A stretch of 64,000 nucleotides of DNA from assembly GCF_964019385.1 (NCBI RefSeq), contig NC_088645.1:17538180-17602179 (forward strand). The letters are read 5' to 3'. The position numbers and the translations under genes were made by a program. This document shows, piece after piece, positions 1 to 9,284 of the stretch (positions within the stretch are counted from its first letter, which is position 1; each line of letters opens with the position of its first letter). The DNA is from Sycon ciliatum (taxonomy: Eukaryota; Porifera; Calcarea; Leucosolenida; Sycettidae). The notes under the pieces were generated by a model that was not told the origin of the DNA, made no database searches, and worked only from the letters and a program-made list of their open reading frames with translations.

Positions 1-537
1 TTTACGGTATTTGCATCGAATGCAGTGATGATTTTAATACTGCCCACCAGTACCGGTACAACCAAGAGTACATAAACCAGAGTGTGCAACTGTGCATATC
101 AGATCTGAAACAGCGCAGTTCGTGCACTACGTCACCCTGATGAGGTCAGCCAAGCCGCGACTTCCGTACAGCTCAAATTTTCATGTTTCATAGCCCGGAA
201 ATCAGCCAAGTTTGCTTGATTTTAGACGTCCTGTTTCAGGATTTCGGTGTTTTGTGTGACTGTGTACGCTGCGTACATCCACCGACAAGCAAAGTCACCA
301 GGCTATCCGTATCGAAAAACCGAAATCAGGACAGACTCAGTGGACCTGCACCACCGCGACTGGTTACGCAACTTTTCACCATACCTGTGGCTTACCATGC
401 CGTCAGAAATGACGTACTGCACGAATTACGCTCCCACAGGAACCATCCCGAGTTGCACACTCTGGTTTATGTACGAGTACTTTTGGTACAACCAAGAGTC
501 CATAAACATATATATGCACTCTTGGTACAACGCATTA
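1..537. other. non-coding flank, no gene recognised
   Basis: No convincing coding exon was found. The first ten bases (TTTACGGTAT) match the end of the inverted-repeat element at 1005-1308, so the window may open inside a related element. The string TTGGTACAACCAAGAGT occurs twice, near 52-68 and 484-500, so there is a short local repeat. Open frames on both strands here show no family resemblance. Confidence 0.4.
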
Positions 538-984
538 GGGCCTGGTCAGACTGCGGCAAAATCGAAATAATCCTACGATTATAATCCGACTCTCCATAGT
601 TATTTGCCGCCAGAGCGGCAAAAGCGAGAGTTGACGCTCCAAAAAAAAAGTTAGAACGGGCCACGCTTTTCCGCTCCAAACAGGATTTGACGCTGATACG
701 CCATTGACGCTGATAATCACTGATTTTTTCATCTCGATATCAAGGAGCTAATTGGCCACGGACAACAACAAAACTCATAAGGATGGTTGCAAGGATTGCA
801 CTGAAGGTGTTGGCGATCCCAAGGTGAAGGAATTTGACGTCGTTCGTGGAGATTTCCACTTGACGCTCGAAATGAAGTTTGAATTTTCATTCTCCCCACA
901 TGTGTAGTGTGATCGCGATTCAAATTCTGGACGCTGTTCTTTTTCCGTCAGGCAACCAAAAGTTGCCGCAGTCTGACCAGGCCC
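538..984. mobile_element. MITE-like element with 22-bp terminal inverted repeats (PIF/Harbinger-like)
   Basis: The ends 538-559 and 963-984 are perfect 22-bp inverted repeats beginning GGGCCTGGTCAGACTGC. The bases just outside are TTA on both sides, a plausible 3-bp target-site duplication. A GGGCC-type end with a TTA duplication is what PIF/Harbinger (Tourist-like) MITEs have, so I assign it there tentatively. The 447-bp interior has no transposase frame, so it would be non-autonomous. Confidence 0.6.
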
Positions 985-1004
985 TTACCAGATTGGCATA
1001 ATTA

Positions 1005-1308
1005 TACCGTAAAGTACCGCCAGAGCGCCCCACCATCTCGTCCTTTCGTGGTCGCCTTGTGGAGGTGGATTGTGTCTGCAGGTCATACGACACGGACCTT
1101 GCACAAACATTGCACATTGTGCAGTCAATCCGTACCCAGTTTACCTTCGAGCTCCACATAAAAGCATACCAAGTGTGACCTTAGTACACGAAGGTTCTCA
1201 CGTCGTACAAACTTAGTAGCATTCTGCCATACGATTTTCTCCCCTTGGCTGTAAAATCAAGGTGTGGCGTTCTCGCGAGACGGGGCGCTCTGGCGGTACT
1301 TTACGGTA
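1005..1308. mobile_element. short element with 27-bp perfect terminal inverted repeats
   Basis: Arms 1005-1031 and 1282-1308 are perfect reverse complements (TACCGTAAAGTACCGCCAGA...). The arm begins with TA, so the real end may be two bases further in, with a TA target duplication as in Tc1/mariner-type MITEs. Directly downstream, 1318-1332 repeats the outer part (ACCGTAAAGTACT), which suggests a second, truncated copy. There is no coding capacity. Confidence 0.55.
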
Positions 1309-1399
1309 ATCATGAGAATACCGTAAAGTACTGTTGATCTGCCCCCCACGCCATGTCGCTTCCCAGCTGGGTTTTCGGCAGGGGGCTGGAATTAGGCTG

Positions 1400-1600
1400 T
1401 GTTTACATGAGGCGTTTCAACCCGGGTTGAGTTCGACCCGGATCAGATTTCAACCCGCCATGTGCACAAAGTGAATGGCGCGTTTACATGACGCATTGCG
1501 CTTGACCCGCGTTGAAATTTCGCCCGGGGTTGATTTCAACCCTCCCCCCAAGGGGAGGGTTGAAACCAACCCGGGTCAAGAAAATCGTACAAACGTACTT
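1400..1600. repeat. GTTTACATGA repeats and CCCTCCCC hairpin
   Basis: Two direct copies of GTTTACATGA(G/C)GC start near 1401 and 1485, each followed by CAACCCGGGTTGA-like words. A near-perfect palindrome at about 1529-1566 (TTTCAACCCTCCCC / GGGGAGGGTTGAAA) sits inside. The repeated words and palindrome look like remains of a foldback or MITE element, but I could not define its ends. Confidence 0.35.
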
Positions 1601-1694
1601 CTGTGCGTATCTCGCGCCAGGTTTGAACAGCACTGCAGATGCAAATTTCGCGCGAACGGATTCACGTGACCATGCAGGACTGTAGACAACTCCA

Positions 1695-2501
1695 TTGGTG
1701 TCAATGCCCTGCTGCCAGGGTCAGATAACAGTCAAAAGTGCAAGATGCTCGTGCAAGAGCTCCGGAAAGCCGTGTGTGGATTGTTATCTCGGCCGCAACG
1801 AACCACCAACCTGTCGGAATAGCGAGCAAATCACGGCTATGACCGTGGGGTCGCATATCGCGGTGCAGGGCATGGCTCCCGGGTCACAGGTCGTCGGGCA
1901 GGATGTGGCTCGATCGGGTGTGACCGTGGGTGCTGACCAGAGCGTTGATTGCCAAAATCAGCCTCTAGCCTGGTTGAGGAGAACATACCCAACAAGTGAT
2001 AATCCCGAGACACTAAGACCTCGCGCCAGGCACTTGTCATCTACAGCAGCGCCGACACCGTCGTCAGGAGGTGAGGATGTACCATCCCTTTTGCCCACAG
2101 CACCTCCTGTAAATCTGATGGACACCGGGGACTCATCTGATACAATGAATACTGGTCAGGAGAGAGTGGAACCTGCCCTTTCCTCTTCAGTCAGCAGGGG
2201 CCAAGGGATGCTGCCGGCTGCGAACCAGGCACAGCCTCCTGCAGAGGTAGAGCAGCGGCGGATTCTGCGCCAGGGCGACCCTCCAACGACTCCCGACTCA
2301 ATAAGACTGGCGTGTGACAAGATTGTCCACTGGAGGAAACTGTTCTTCAAGATTCCGACTGACTCCGCTGGCAAGGTTTTTGTGAACCTTCTGGCCACGG
2401 AGCTGCGGAGCTTCAGTGATTCCGGAGGAACTGACAACGGTGGCCCTTTACGGTTTCTCTGTACTGCCATGCCGACTGCTGCAGTCTACACGTCACAATA
2501 G
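1695..2501 (+). pseudogene. N-terminal segment of RT element (zinc-binding cysteine cluster)
   Basis: A 268-codon open stretch. Residues about 11-41 hold a cysteine-rich cluster (C, C, C, C, C spaced as in small zinc knuckles). The rest is low complexity and rich in Pro, Ser and Gln, like a linker. The frame leaves the conserved path before the stop at 2501: the neighbouring frame from about 2460 to 2628 carries the conserved LWRAGDLNALMSEG-type block. It makes sense only as the front of the element that follows. A free-standing gene is unlikely. Confidence 0.6.
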
Positions 2502-3084
2502 CAAGGCCAAGGAGAACGCTGAGCATCTACAGAGGCGAATAGCATTGTGGCGTGCCGGAGACCTGAATGCTCTGATGAGTGAAGGACTCCTTGTTCCGTC
2601 CGCACAAGGGTGGTCGAAGGTAAGGTGAAGAAGACAAGGCGCGTCGGTTCTCTGCCCTCATGTGCCAGGGCCGTGTGCATGGTGCCTTGCGCTGTTTGGA
2701 CCCGGACCAGCCGGGGGAGTCCGGCGGTGTGCTGAACATTTTTGGCACCATAACTCTCAGGGACGGCTCATCGGCCCAGGCGAAGGACGCACTGCTTGGA
2801 AAGCATCCCAAGGCGCAGCCGGCGGGTCCGGAGGCAATGTTGCCGGGTGATGCTGCGGCTGTGAACAGCATTCGCGTTGATGGCCTCACCGCTTAGCTAC
2901 TGAAATCCGTGGCATTGTAGTCGGAGGGTCCAGCTGGCCCCTCTGGGCTGGACTCAGCCTGTTGGAGGCGTATGTGCTCTGCCTTTGGCGGGGCCTCAAC
3001 AGGCATGTGTCAGGCCATCGCTGATCTTTCCCGCATATTGGCGGCTGGTCCTCTGCCCGTGGAGGAACTGGTTCCATTCCTGGC

Positions 3085-4335
3085 GTGCCGTTTGATTGCC
3101 TGGATAAACAGCCCGGCATCCGCCTGATCGGCGTGGGCGAGGTCTTAAGACGCATTGTGGCCAAGGCGATTCTGCGCATCGCCTCGCAGGATGTGGAATC
3201 AGCGTGCGGATACATACAGAAGTGCGCTGGGCTTCCCGGTGGAATCGAGGCAGCTGTCCACGCGATGCGGCAAATTTATGAGCAGCCCTCCACTAATGTG
3301 GTTCTGTTGGTAGACGCGAGTAACGCCTTCAACAGCATCAATACACAGGATGCGCTACACAATGTCCAGCGATTGTGCCCAGTCCGCCACACTTCAGAAC
3401 TGTTATCAGTCCAGTGCATGCCTGTTCGTCTCTGGTGGCGGGGAGATAGCTTCACACGAAGGCACGACTCAGGGAGATCCGCTACCTATGTCTATGCACT
3501 CGGGACGCTCCCCCTCGTCAACCACCTGCAACGGGAACACACAGACGTCAACCAAACTTGGTATGCGGACGACTCCAGCGGCGCAGGGAGATTGCGTGCG
3601 GTGCGGGATTGGTGGACTACCACAAAGGAGCGTGGGTGCCTCTACGGGTACCATACCAACCCAGACAAGACAACTCTGCTCGTCAAGCCAGACTTAGCTG
3701 AGGAGGCGTCCGAAGTGTTTGCTGGTACCGGGATCCGCATAGTGACCGGCGCATTCAAGTATCTCGGGTCATTTGTTGGTGAGCCTGAGGCGGTGGCTGG
3801 TCTCGTGAGGAAGAGGGTGGATGGTAGGTCGCGCGAGTTGCGGAAGCTGTCTCGGTTTTCCAAGACGGAACCACATGCTGTCTATGCAGCACTAACCCAT
3901 GGTTTACGGGGTAGGTGGGTGTACCTTTTCCGCACTGTGCCCATCCCGGATGAGTGCATCAAGAGCTTAGACAATATCATCGCTTTCGAGTTTCTCCCAG
4001 CACTGACGGGTCGTGGTGCATTCACAGAGGAGGACTTACGCATGCTGAGACTGCCCACCCGGTTGGGTGGTCTGGCAATCCCGTCGTTCAACAGGATGAG
4101 TCAGACGGAATTTGGCGCGTCAGTGAAGATAACAGAGGCTCATGTTGCTGAACTAGTCAATCAGAACAACACATCCTGGGAAAGACACCGGACTGAATGC
4201 ATAAGGGAGGCTGCTTTTAACGCAAAAAGATGCACCAGCAAGCAGCGAGTTGCAGCAAGTGAAAATGACTTCAAGCTGGTGGAGCAGGCTGCATCGCTCG
4301 ATGGGGCTCGTCGACTTGGGAACCTGGCGTCTTGA
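3085..4335 (+). pseudogene. reverse transcriptase core of the decayed element
   Basis: The frame holds RT motifs in order: GVGEVLRRIVAKAI, VVLLVDASNAFNS (catalytic Asp), WYADDSSGAG (catalytic Asp pair) and YLGSFVGEPEAV. The segment expected between them, SHEGTTQGDPLPM, is read only in another frame (about 3430-3495), so two compensating indels flank it. The C-terminal part (FLPALTGRGAF, LRMLRLPTRLGGLAIP) continues the same protein family. With the QGD loop out of frame it could not make active RT. Confidence 0.75.
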
Positions 4336-4338
4336 GGG

Positions 4339-5106
4339 GTGTCCAGCTGGCTCAACCCACTGCCACTGCGGGACCATGGTTACCACCTCTCAAAAGGAGA
4401 TTTCCGTGATGCTTTGGCGCTGCGGTACGACTGGTCACTGGCGAATGTCCCGTTAACCTGCTCCTGTGGCCGTCCATTTAGTGCAGCCCATGGCATGAGC
4501 TGCCCGACTGGAGGATTCCCGACAATACGGCATAACGAAGTGCGAGACATCCTGGCTGATTTGCTGACTGAAGTGTGCGTGGATGTTGCTGTGGAGCCAG
4601 TGCTCGCGCCACTCTCTGGTGAGGTGTTTGTCGCGGCGTCGACAAATACAGCGGATGATGCCCGGGCAGATATTCGCGCGGGGGGGGGGGGGGGGGGGGC
4701 TGTGGACCCGGGCCCAGAACGCCTACATGGACGTTCGAGTATTTCACCCTGATGCGCCTTCCTATGCTGCGAAGCCACTGGAGAAGCTTTTGGCCGAGCA
4801 CGAGCGCAGAAAGAAATCCGAGTATGCTGAACGCATAATCAATGTGGATCGTGGTACATTCACACCTCTCATTTTCAACACGGCCAGTTGTCGTGCGCCA
4901 GAGTGCTCGCGTTTCATCAAGCGTTTGTGTGGTCTGCATTCCATGGGAGAGAAAAGAAGTATGCGGAGATGCCGACATATGTACGCTGTCGCCTGGCCTT
5001 TGCACTATTACGGTCAGCTACTATGTGCATTCGCGGAGCTAGATCATCGTACCACCGACCAGTCAACGCACTGCGGGAGTTGGCTGTGGCTGAGGGCCGC
5101 CTGTGA
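4339..5106 (+). pseudogene. C-terminal part of the RT element, split by a 20-base G run
   Basis: From 4339 the frame reads SSWLNPLPLRDHGYHLSKG, CSCGRPFSAAHGMSCPTGG and IRHNEVRDILADLLTEVCVD, with a CxCx...HxxxC pattern that may bind zinc. At 4680-4699 a run of 20 G replaces the expected coding bases, and the family sequence continues in another frame (WTRAQNAYMDVRVFHPDAPSY). A further frame change near 4940 leads to YVRCRLAFALLRSATMCIRG and the stop at 5106. The order and content match the same family as the RT core upstream. Confidence 0.65.
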
Positions 5107-5988
5107 GTGGCTGAGAGACAATGACAGTTTACATCACATTCATAGGTCTGGATTTTGTATTGTTATTGTCTGAAGTTAGTTGTACTATGATTGGATTCGT
5201 TCCATGTTGGTTTTGGGCATTCCGCCTGGTTTTCTTCCGTCGTGCTGATTGTAGAGGTTGGCTTATTGAAGTTTTTTCCTTCATACAATTATTCTCTTCA
5301 TTTGTGATAACATCCTTCATCTTGGCAAATTGTGTTTTGTTGCCCGTAAAAGAGGCTTTTGGATCATCACAGCTTGCGTAGAACACCACAATAGACGCAA
5401 TAATGCATGTGTTGCGGAATGCATAGAGACTCTACCGTTGCTCAGGCTGTAACCACATTACAGTGCTATTCATTAATTTATTCTTTCAGACGTGCTATCA
5501 TGTCGAGGCGGCAACAGTCAAACACTGCACCACACTTGAACATTCGCATAACGGTGATTCCTGCCTCGATCTCTTCTGTCGACACCCTCATCTCCTTGTA
5601 TACGTAGATTTATCGTGATATGCACCAGTATTCCAGCTCGGACTTATAGATGAACGTGCAGGGATGTTGAAAATGATACACTTCTGCAAATGATTTGCAA
5701 GTAACGACAAAGTACAATAGTTCTACACACGACGGCTTTGGCGTCATGGCTTTATCTCATAGGAGAAATGAGATGGATATGTTCGACGTGTCGTTGGAAG
5801 CCGCTATCAATGACAACCTCGGCTAATGTGCCTTTTGGTTTCCCAAACATTTGCACTACCCATCTGTATAGTTGTTTGGCACAACAGCGGCCCATGGTCT
5901 CTAATGAATGGTGGAAAACAGATGGCAATATATTGAGGTCAGACACCAGATTGTGCATGTTCGTGTGGTTCACATGAATAGACTTCTC
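5107..5988. other. unassigned non-coding DNA
   Basis: No exon, RNA gene or repeat family was recognised. It lies between the end of the decayed retroelement and a MITE. Open frames on both strands are short, overlap each other and lack any known motif. Confidence 0.4.
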
Positions 5989-6451
5989 AGGTTACGTTTG
6001 GTTGGTCACATCCCCAAATGGGAATCACTTGGAATCACTCGGAATCATTCTCGCCCGTTTGGTTGGTCAAAAGGTACGTTAGGTTGGTCACATTCCAGAA
6101 TGGGAATCGCTGAGAATGATTCTTTTTGGAGAGTGACCATTCCACCTAACATGCTGGAATGAGCATTCTCATTCCGGAATCAAAAATTATAATGGTTGCC
6201 ACGAGCCAAACAATGTAGCATCAGGTTCAAGTGCCTCACATCGTGCACTCAGAAGTACCTTGACTCTCTCAAGGAAAGTAGAGTCGGGTAAAAGAGAATA
6301 GAGCCGCCGTTCCACAACGACATCATGGAGTTGTTATGTCAAGTGATTCCTAGTTGATTCTGGCGTGTTTGTTTGGTCAGGTGATTCTTGCCCATTCCCA
6401 TTCCAGAATAGTTGTCATTTACATTCTGAAAATGCCCAACCAAACGCAACC
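5989..6451. mobile_element. MITE-like inverted-repeat element (GTTTGGTTGG ends)
   Basis: The left end GGTTACGTTTGGTTGG (5990-6005) is the reverse complement of CCAACCAAACGCAACC (6436-6451) with one mismatch. The inner parts also pair loosely (GGTCACATTCC.. and CATTCCATTCCAGAATAG). A sub-repeat of the left end (GTTTGGTTGGTCA) recurs at 6057. There is no coding capacity. hAT-type MITEs often have CAGGTTGCGTTTGG-like ends, but I did not find a clear 8-bp duplication, so the class is open. Confidence 0.45.
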
Positions 6452-7217
6452 GCAGAGTGATTAGTAGTATGTAGTATGGTATCTAAAGAATGGCAGTGCA
6501 TGGGGAGTCCCAGTCACTGCTAGACGTTTAAGTAGGACCAATCTATAAACAAGCCTGATACCTAGCCCAAAAAACTGTTAGCGTGTGAGAGAGTGAACTT
6601 ATGCACTGATGGTTGTGTGTCCACATTTTGCGTGTATAAGTTACGTTGGCGTGTTACGAACTTCGTTAAAAAAATGGCAGTGCATTCAGTGGAGATTTTG
6701 CAAATGACGGTCTCATGTACGGAAAGGATTGAGCGAAGCAAAGCAAGCGTTTCAAAGAATGAGAATGGTACAGATCCTAAACAAGTCAAGGCTGATAGCT
6801 AGTGTCCGTCAGTTAAACCTATATTTGTTACAAATAATACCAGAGCTGATTGCTCTCGGATTGTTGCTAAACAGCTCATCGACGGTGGATTTTACACGTG
6901 TTCTTACTAGATTAATGGTTCTGTGTTACCGTTTCGTTATGTACGAATAAAGCAGCATGTACGATTGCTGTCTAAATAGTTACTGATGGCTGTACAGTTC
7001 CTTTGGCGTCAGTGATACTGCATCCGCTTGGTCCTGATTTGAATCGTGTGGTGTACCATCTGCGCACAATACCATGTACAGGTACTCGGTTAGCTTCTCT
7101 AACACTACCGTGGAGCTCCCTTAGTACGTACACCACTATGGTAGATTCTTGCTTAGAACGGATATTGTCCGCTGCACTGGTTGCATGATCCAAGCAGAAT
7201 CTTTTTTGGGTAGGCAT
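6452..7217. other. unassigned non-coding DNA
   Basis: No gene or repeat family recognised. AATGGCAGTGCAT occurs at about 6488 and 6674, a weak direct repeat of unknown meaning. Confidence 0.35.
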
Positions 7218-7315
7218 AGTGCTGGCAACTGAAATCCGACCCCCTGAGCGGTGGGTTCACACTCTTTGGGATGTGAGCGCACTGCTCAGGGGGTCGGATT
7301 TCAGTTGCCAGCACT
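7218..7315. mobile_element. 98-bp hairpin MITE, Tc1/mariner-like
   Basis: Arms 7218-7249 and 7284-7315 are perfect 32-nt inverted repeats with a 34-nt loop. The right end reads ..CAGCACTG followed by TA; the left has TA followed by GTGCTGG, one base short of the same end. This fits a TA target duplication with CAGTGCTGGCAACTG ends, as in mariner-type MITEs. As RNA it would fold into a long stable hairpin. Confidence 0.7.
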
Positions 7316-8277
7316 GTAGTACCTCAAATACTAGGTACACTTTCCTGCCACCCGTGTGCGTTCTTGCCGTTTTGGTGATACAGCTATGCTTAGATTCTCA
7401 TACCACTAGGCAAGGATTCCACTAGAGGATTAGAAGCTGACTTGGCCACGTTTGCAAACACGTTTCAGCAAGTTGAATGTCTAATCCTGTCTTCTGTATT
7501 CACATCAATCAACCATTGCACAGCAGCTCTATTGCTCTACCATAGCTCTTTGAGGCCTTACATGCATATCCTTAATGAAGTCAGAAGCTGATGATGCGAA
7601 TTAAAGCGAATTAAGAATGGCGTGAATTGTGATTCTGAGCATTTACAAACGTATTTTACACAAAGCTAACACTTGAATGGTGACATACATGTATTTACGC
7701 TCGATTCGAGCGGGTTGTATGCAGTAGCTGAGATCAAAGATAAAGACAAGAAATCAGGTGGAAAATATGAAGTCTTCAAAGTCTTGGAAAGCACTACTTG
7801 GTAGTTTTAAGTGTCTGGAAGGGTCAAAATGCACCGTACGTCTTACCGACCTTCACAGGAAACCTACTATCCGTTCATAGAGCTATGCATAATATTATTA
7901 ACTTTGAAGTGATGGAGCAGTTGTAGAAACAGTGCTCATGGCTCTAGGCACACAGCTCACTCACACATACTGGTTCACACATACAAGAACGCATGCACAC
8001 TCATGAATCCTGTTCGTTTCTGCTTCCCTTGTTGCCTTATGTGTTTCCTGTAATGCGAGTTCGGTCGCTGAGTGCTAAATTAAAGTGAAAGGAAAGTAAT
8101 TGGTCGCGAGAAAATAGTATTGAAAGGCTGGAAGATGTGCTAAACGTTGGTTATAATGTGAAGAAGATGTTGGTACGATATCGGCGATAGTTGGGGAAGA
8201 GTGTGTTGCTCCCTACAGGGGAGCTCGCGGTTTTCCTGCCGACTTGAATTCTCACTTGGTTATACTTCGTTGAATAG
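7316..8277. other. 3' flank of gene A
   Basis: Non-coding on both strands. The part next to 8278 should hold the 3' UTR of gene A, which runs on the minus strand. I did not find a clear AATAAA on that strand, so the poly(A) site is not placed. Confidence 0.4.
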
Positions 8278-9284
8278 CTAGGGTAACAGACAGTCGGAGG
8301 GAGAAAGATAGTCTGATGGAGTCCCTGGTGCCTTTTCTCTCGCCTTAGAAAACCTGCTTCCGCTCTGCTCCGAACCTGTCACGCGATAGGACTCATCGGA
8401 CAGTGGAGGTGGTATGCCAAGGAGAGCATTATTGACAGGAGGTCTATCCGCTCCAGGTAAGTAGTTAGGTTTGGAATCTTTTCTAGTCGCCATTGGTCTT
8501 CGATCTGCAGCTGGGGTGTTAGCCACTTGCATCTGATCAGATATGGATCCCGAGCTGCATGGTGTGGTCCTGATCTTGTGCATGGAAGTGCGAGCCGTGG
8601 CTAAAGCGTAGCCATAACCATCTGTACTCTCCACTATGCCGATTGATACAGCGCCCGCACATCTACCCGTGTGATCATCACATTTCCTGTCTGGAGCAGT
8701 GGCAATGGCATAGGCATACTCTACATTCTGCTCCATTTGGTCAGGAACACTAGCGTATTCGTTTGGCAATCCTTCGAGTATGTAGTCATTTTCAATTCGA
8801 TTCGGGGCCTGTGAGGGCATCTCTGTAGGGGGAACAGATCCAGTGCTTGAGCTCATGGCAAGGTCATACTCATGGTAATCACTTCGGTCAATCTCAATGG
8901 CAGCTCTAGCTTGTTGGTCTCCTCTCCCTGTGGATGTGCGGTGCGTGTGATTGCGCTGCGGGGACGGCATCTCCACCTCTGCACGGTCTGCCTGAAACGT
9001 ATCAACAGGTCCATCCCCAGCTGTCGTGGCCCGTCGAGCGGTTAAGCTGCGTCTAAGTAGTTTCAATATTTTCTCTCTCTTCCGGAGGAGCAGCGCCACC
9101 AACAAACCTATCAGGGTTACACAAATAGTTGACAGAGCCACAAGAACCGCCTTGCCGTTCTGCACTTTTCCTGATGACGAAATCGTCATTTGCGTCATTA
9201 CGTGAGATGTTGCAGATGTTGCTGTGGCTATGGTGGTGTTCAACGGATATTTTGTGCTCAATTGGATTGGAAGTTGTGACGCCG
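8278..9284 (-). CDS. gene A exon 3: transmembrane helix and tyrosine-rich tail
   Basis: Acceptor TTTTCCAG/CG at 9285 in phase 1; stop TAG at 8278-8280. A Ser/Thr-rich stalk precedes an apolar helix of about 22 residues and then a basic stop-transfer (LLLRKREKILKLLRRS). The tail carries YHEYDLAM, DYILEGL, NEYASV, EYAYAIAT, YGYALAT and SDYLSPSD. The YA(I/L)AT word also occurs twice in gene B. This looks like a docking tail for SH2 proteins; no kinase or phosphatase domain is present. Confidence 0.8.

Larger units (their letters stand above)
1695..5106 (+). mobile_element. decayed reverse-transcriptase retroelement with cysteine-rich N-terminus
   Basis: One element read in several frames. Near 1735-1822 there is a cysteine cluster (CSCKSSGKPCVDC), a likely zinc-binding motif. 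After a proline/serine-rich stretch come blocks I recall from a multicopy RT-like protein family of sponges and corals: CRLLQS..N.K.KE near 2475, GPAGPSGLDSACWRR near 2930, then the RT core. Within the RT core, LLVDASNAFNSIN (about 3303-3340) carries the first catalytic aspartate, EGTTQGDPL (about 3462-3490) is the QGD motif, and WYADDSS (about 3559-3580) is the YADD box. C-terminal blocks (FRDALALRYDW, PTIRHNEVRDILADL, DVRVFHPDAPSY) follow to a stop at 5106. Stops and frame changes near 2501, 2896, 3430, 3500, 4335, 4700 and 4950 mark it as dead. The family name is not certain; no tail or target duplication was found. Confidence 0.75.
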
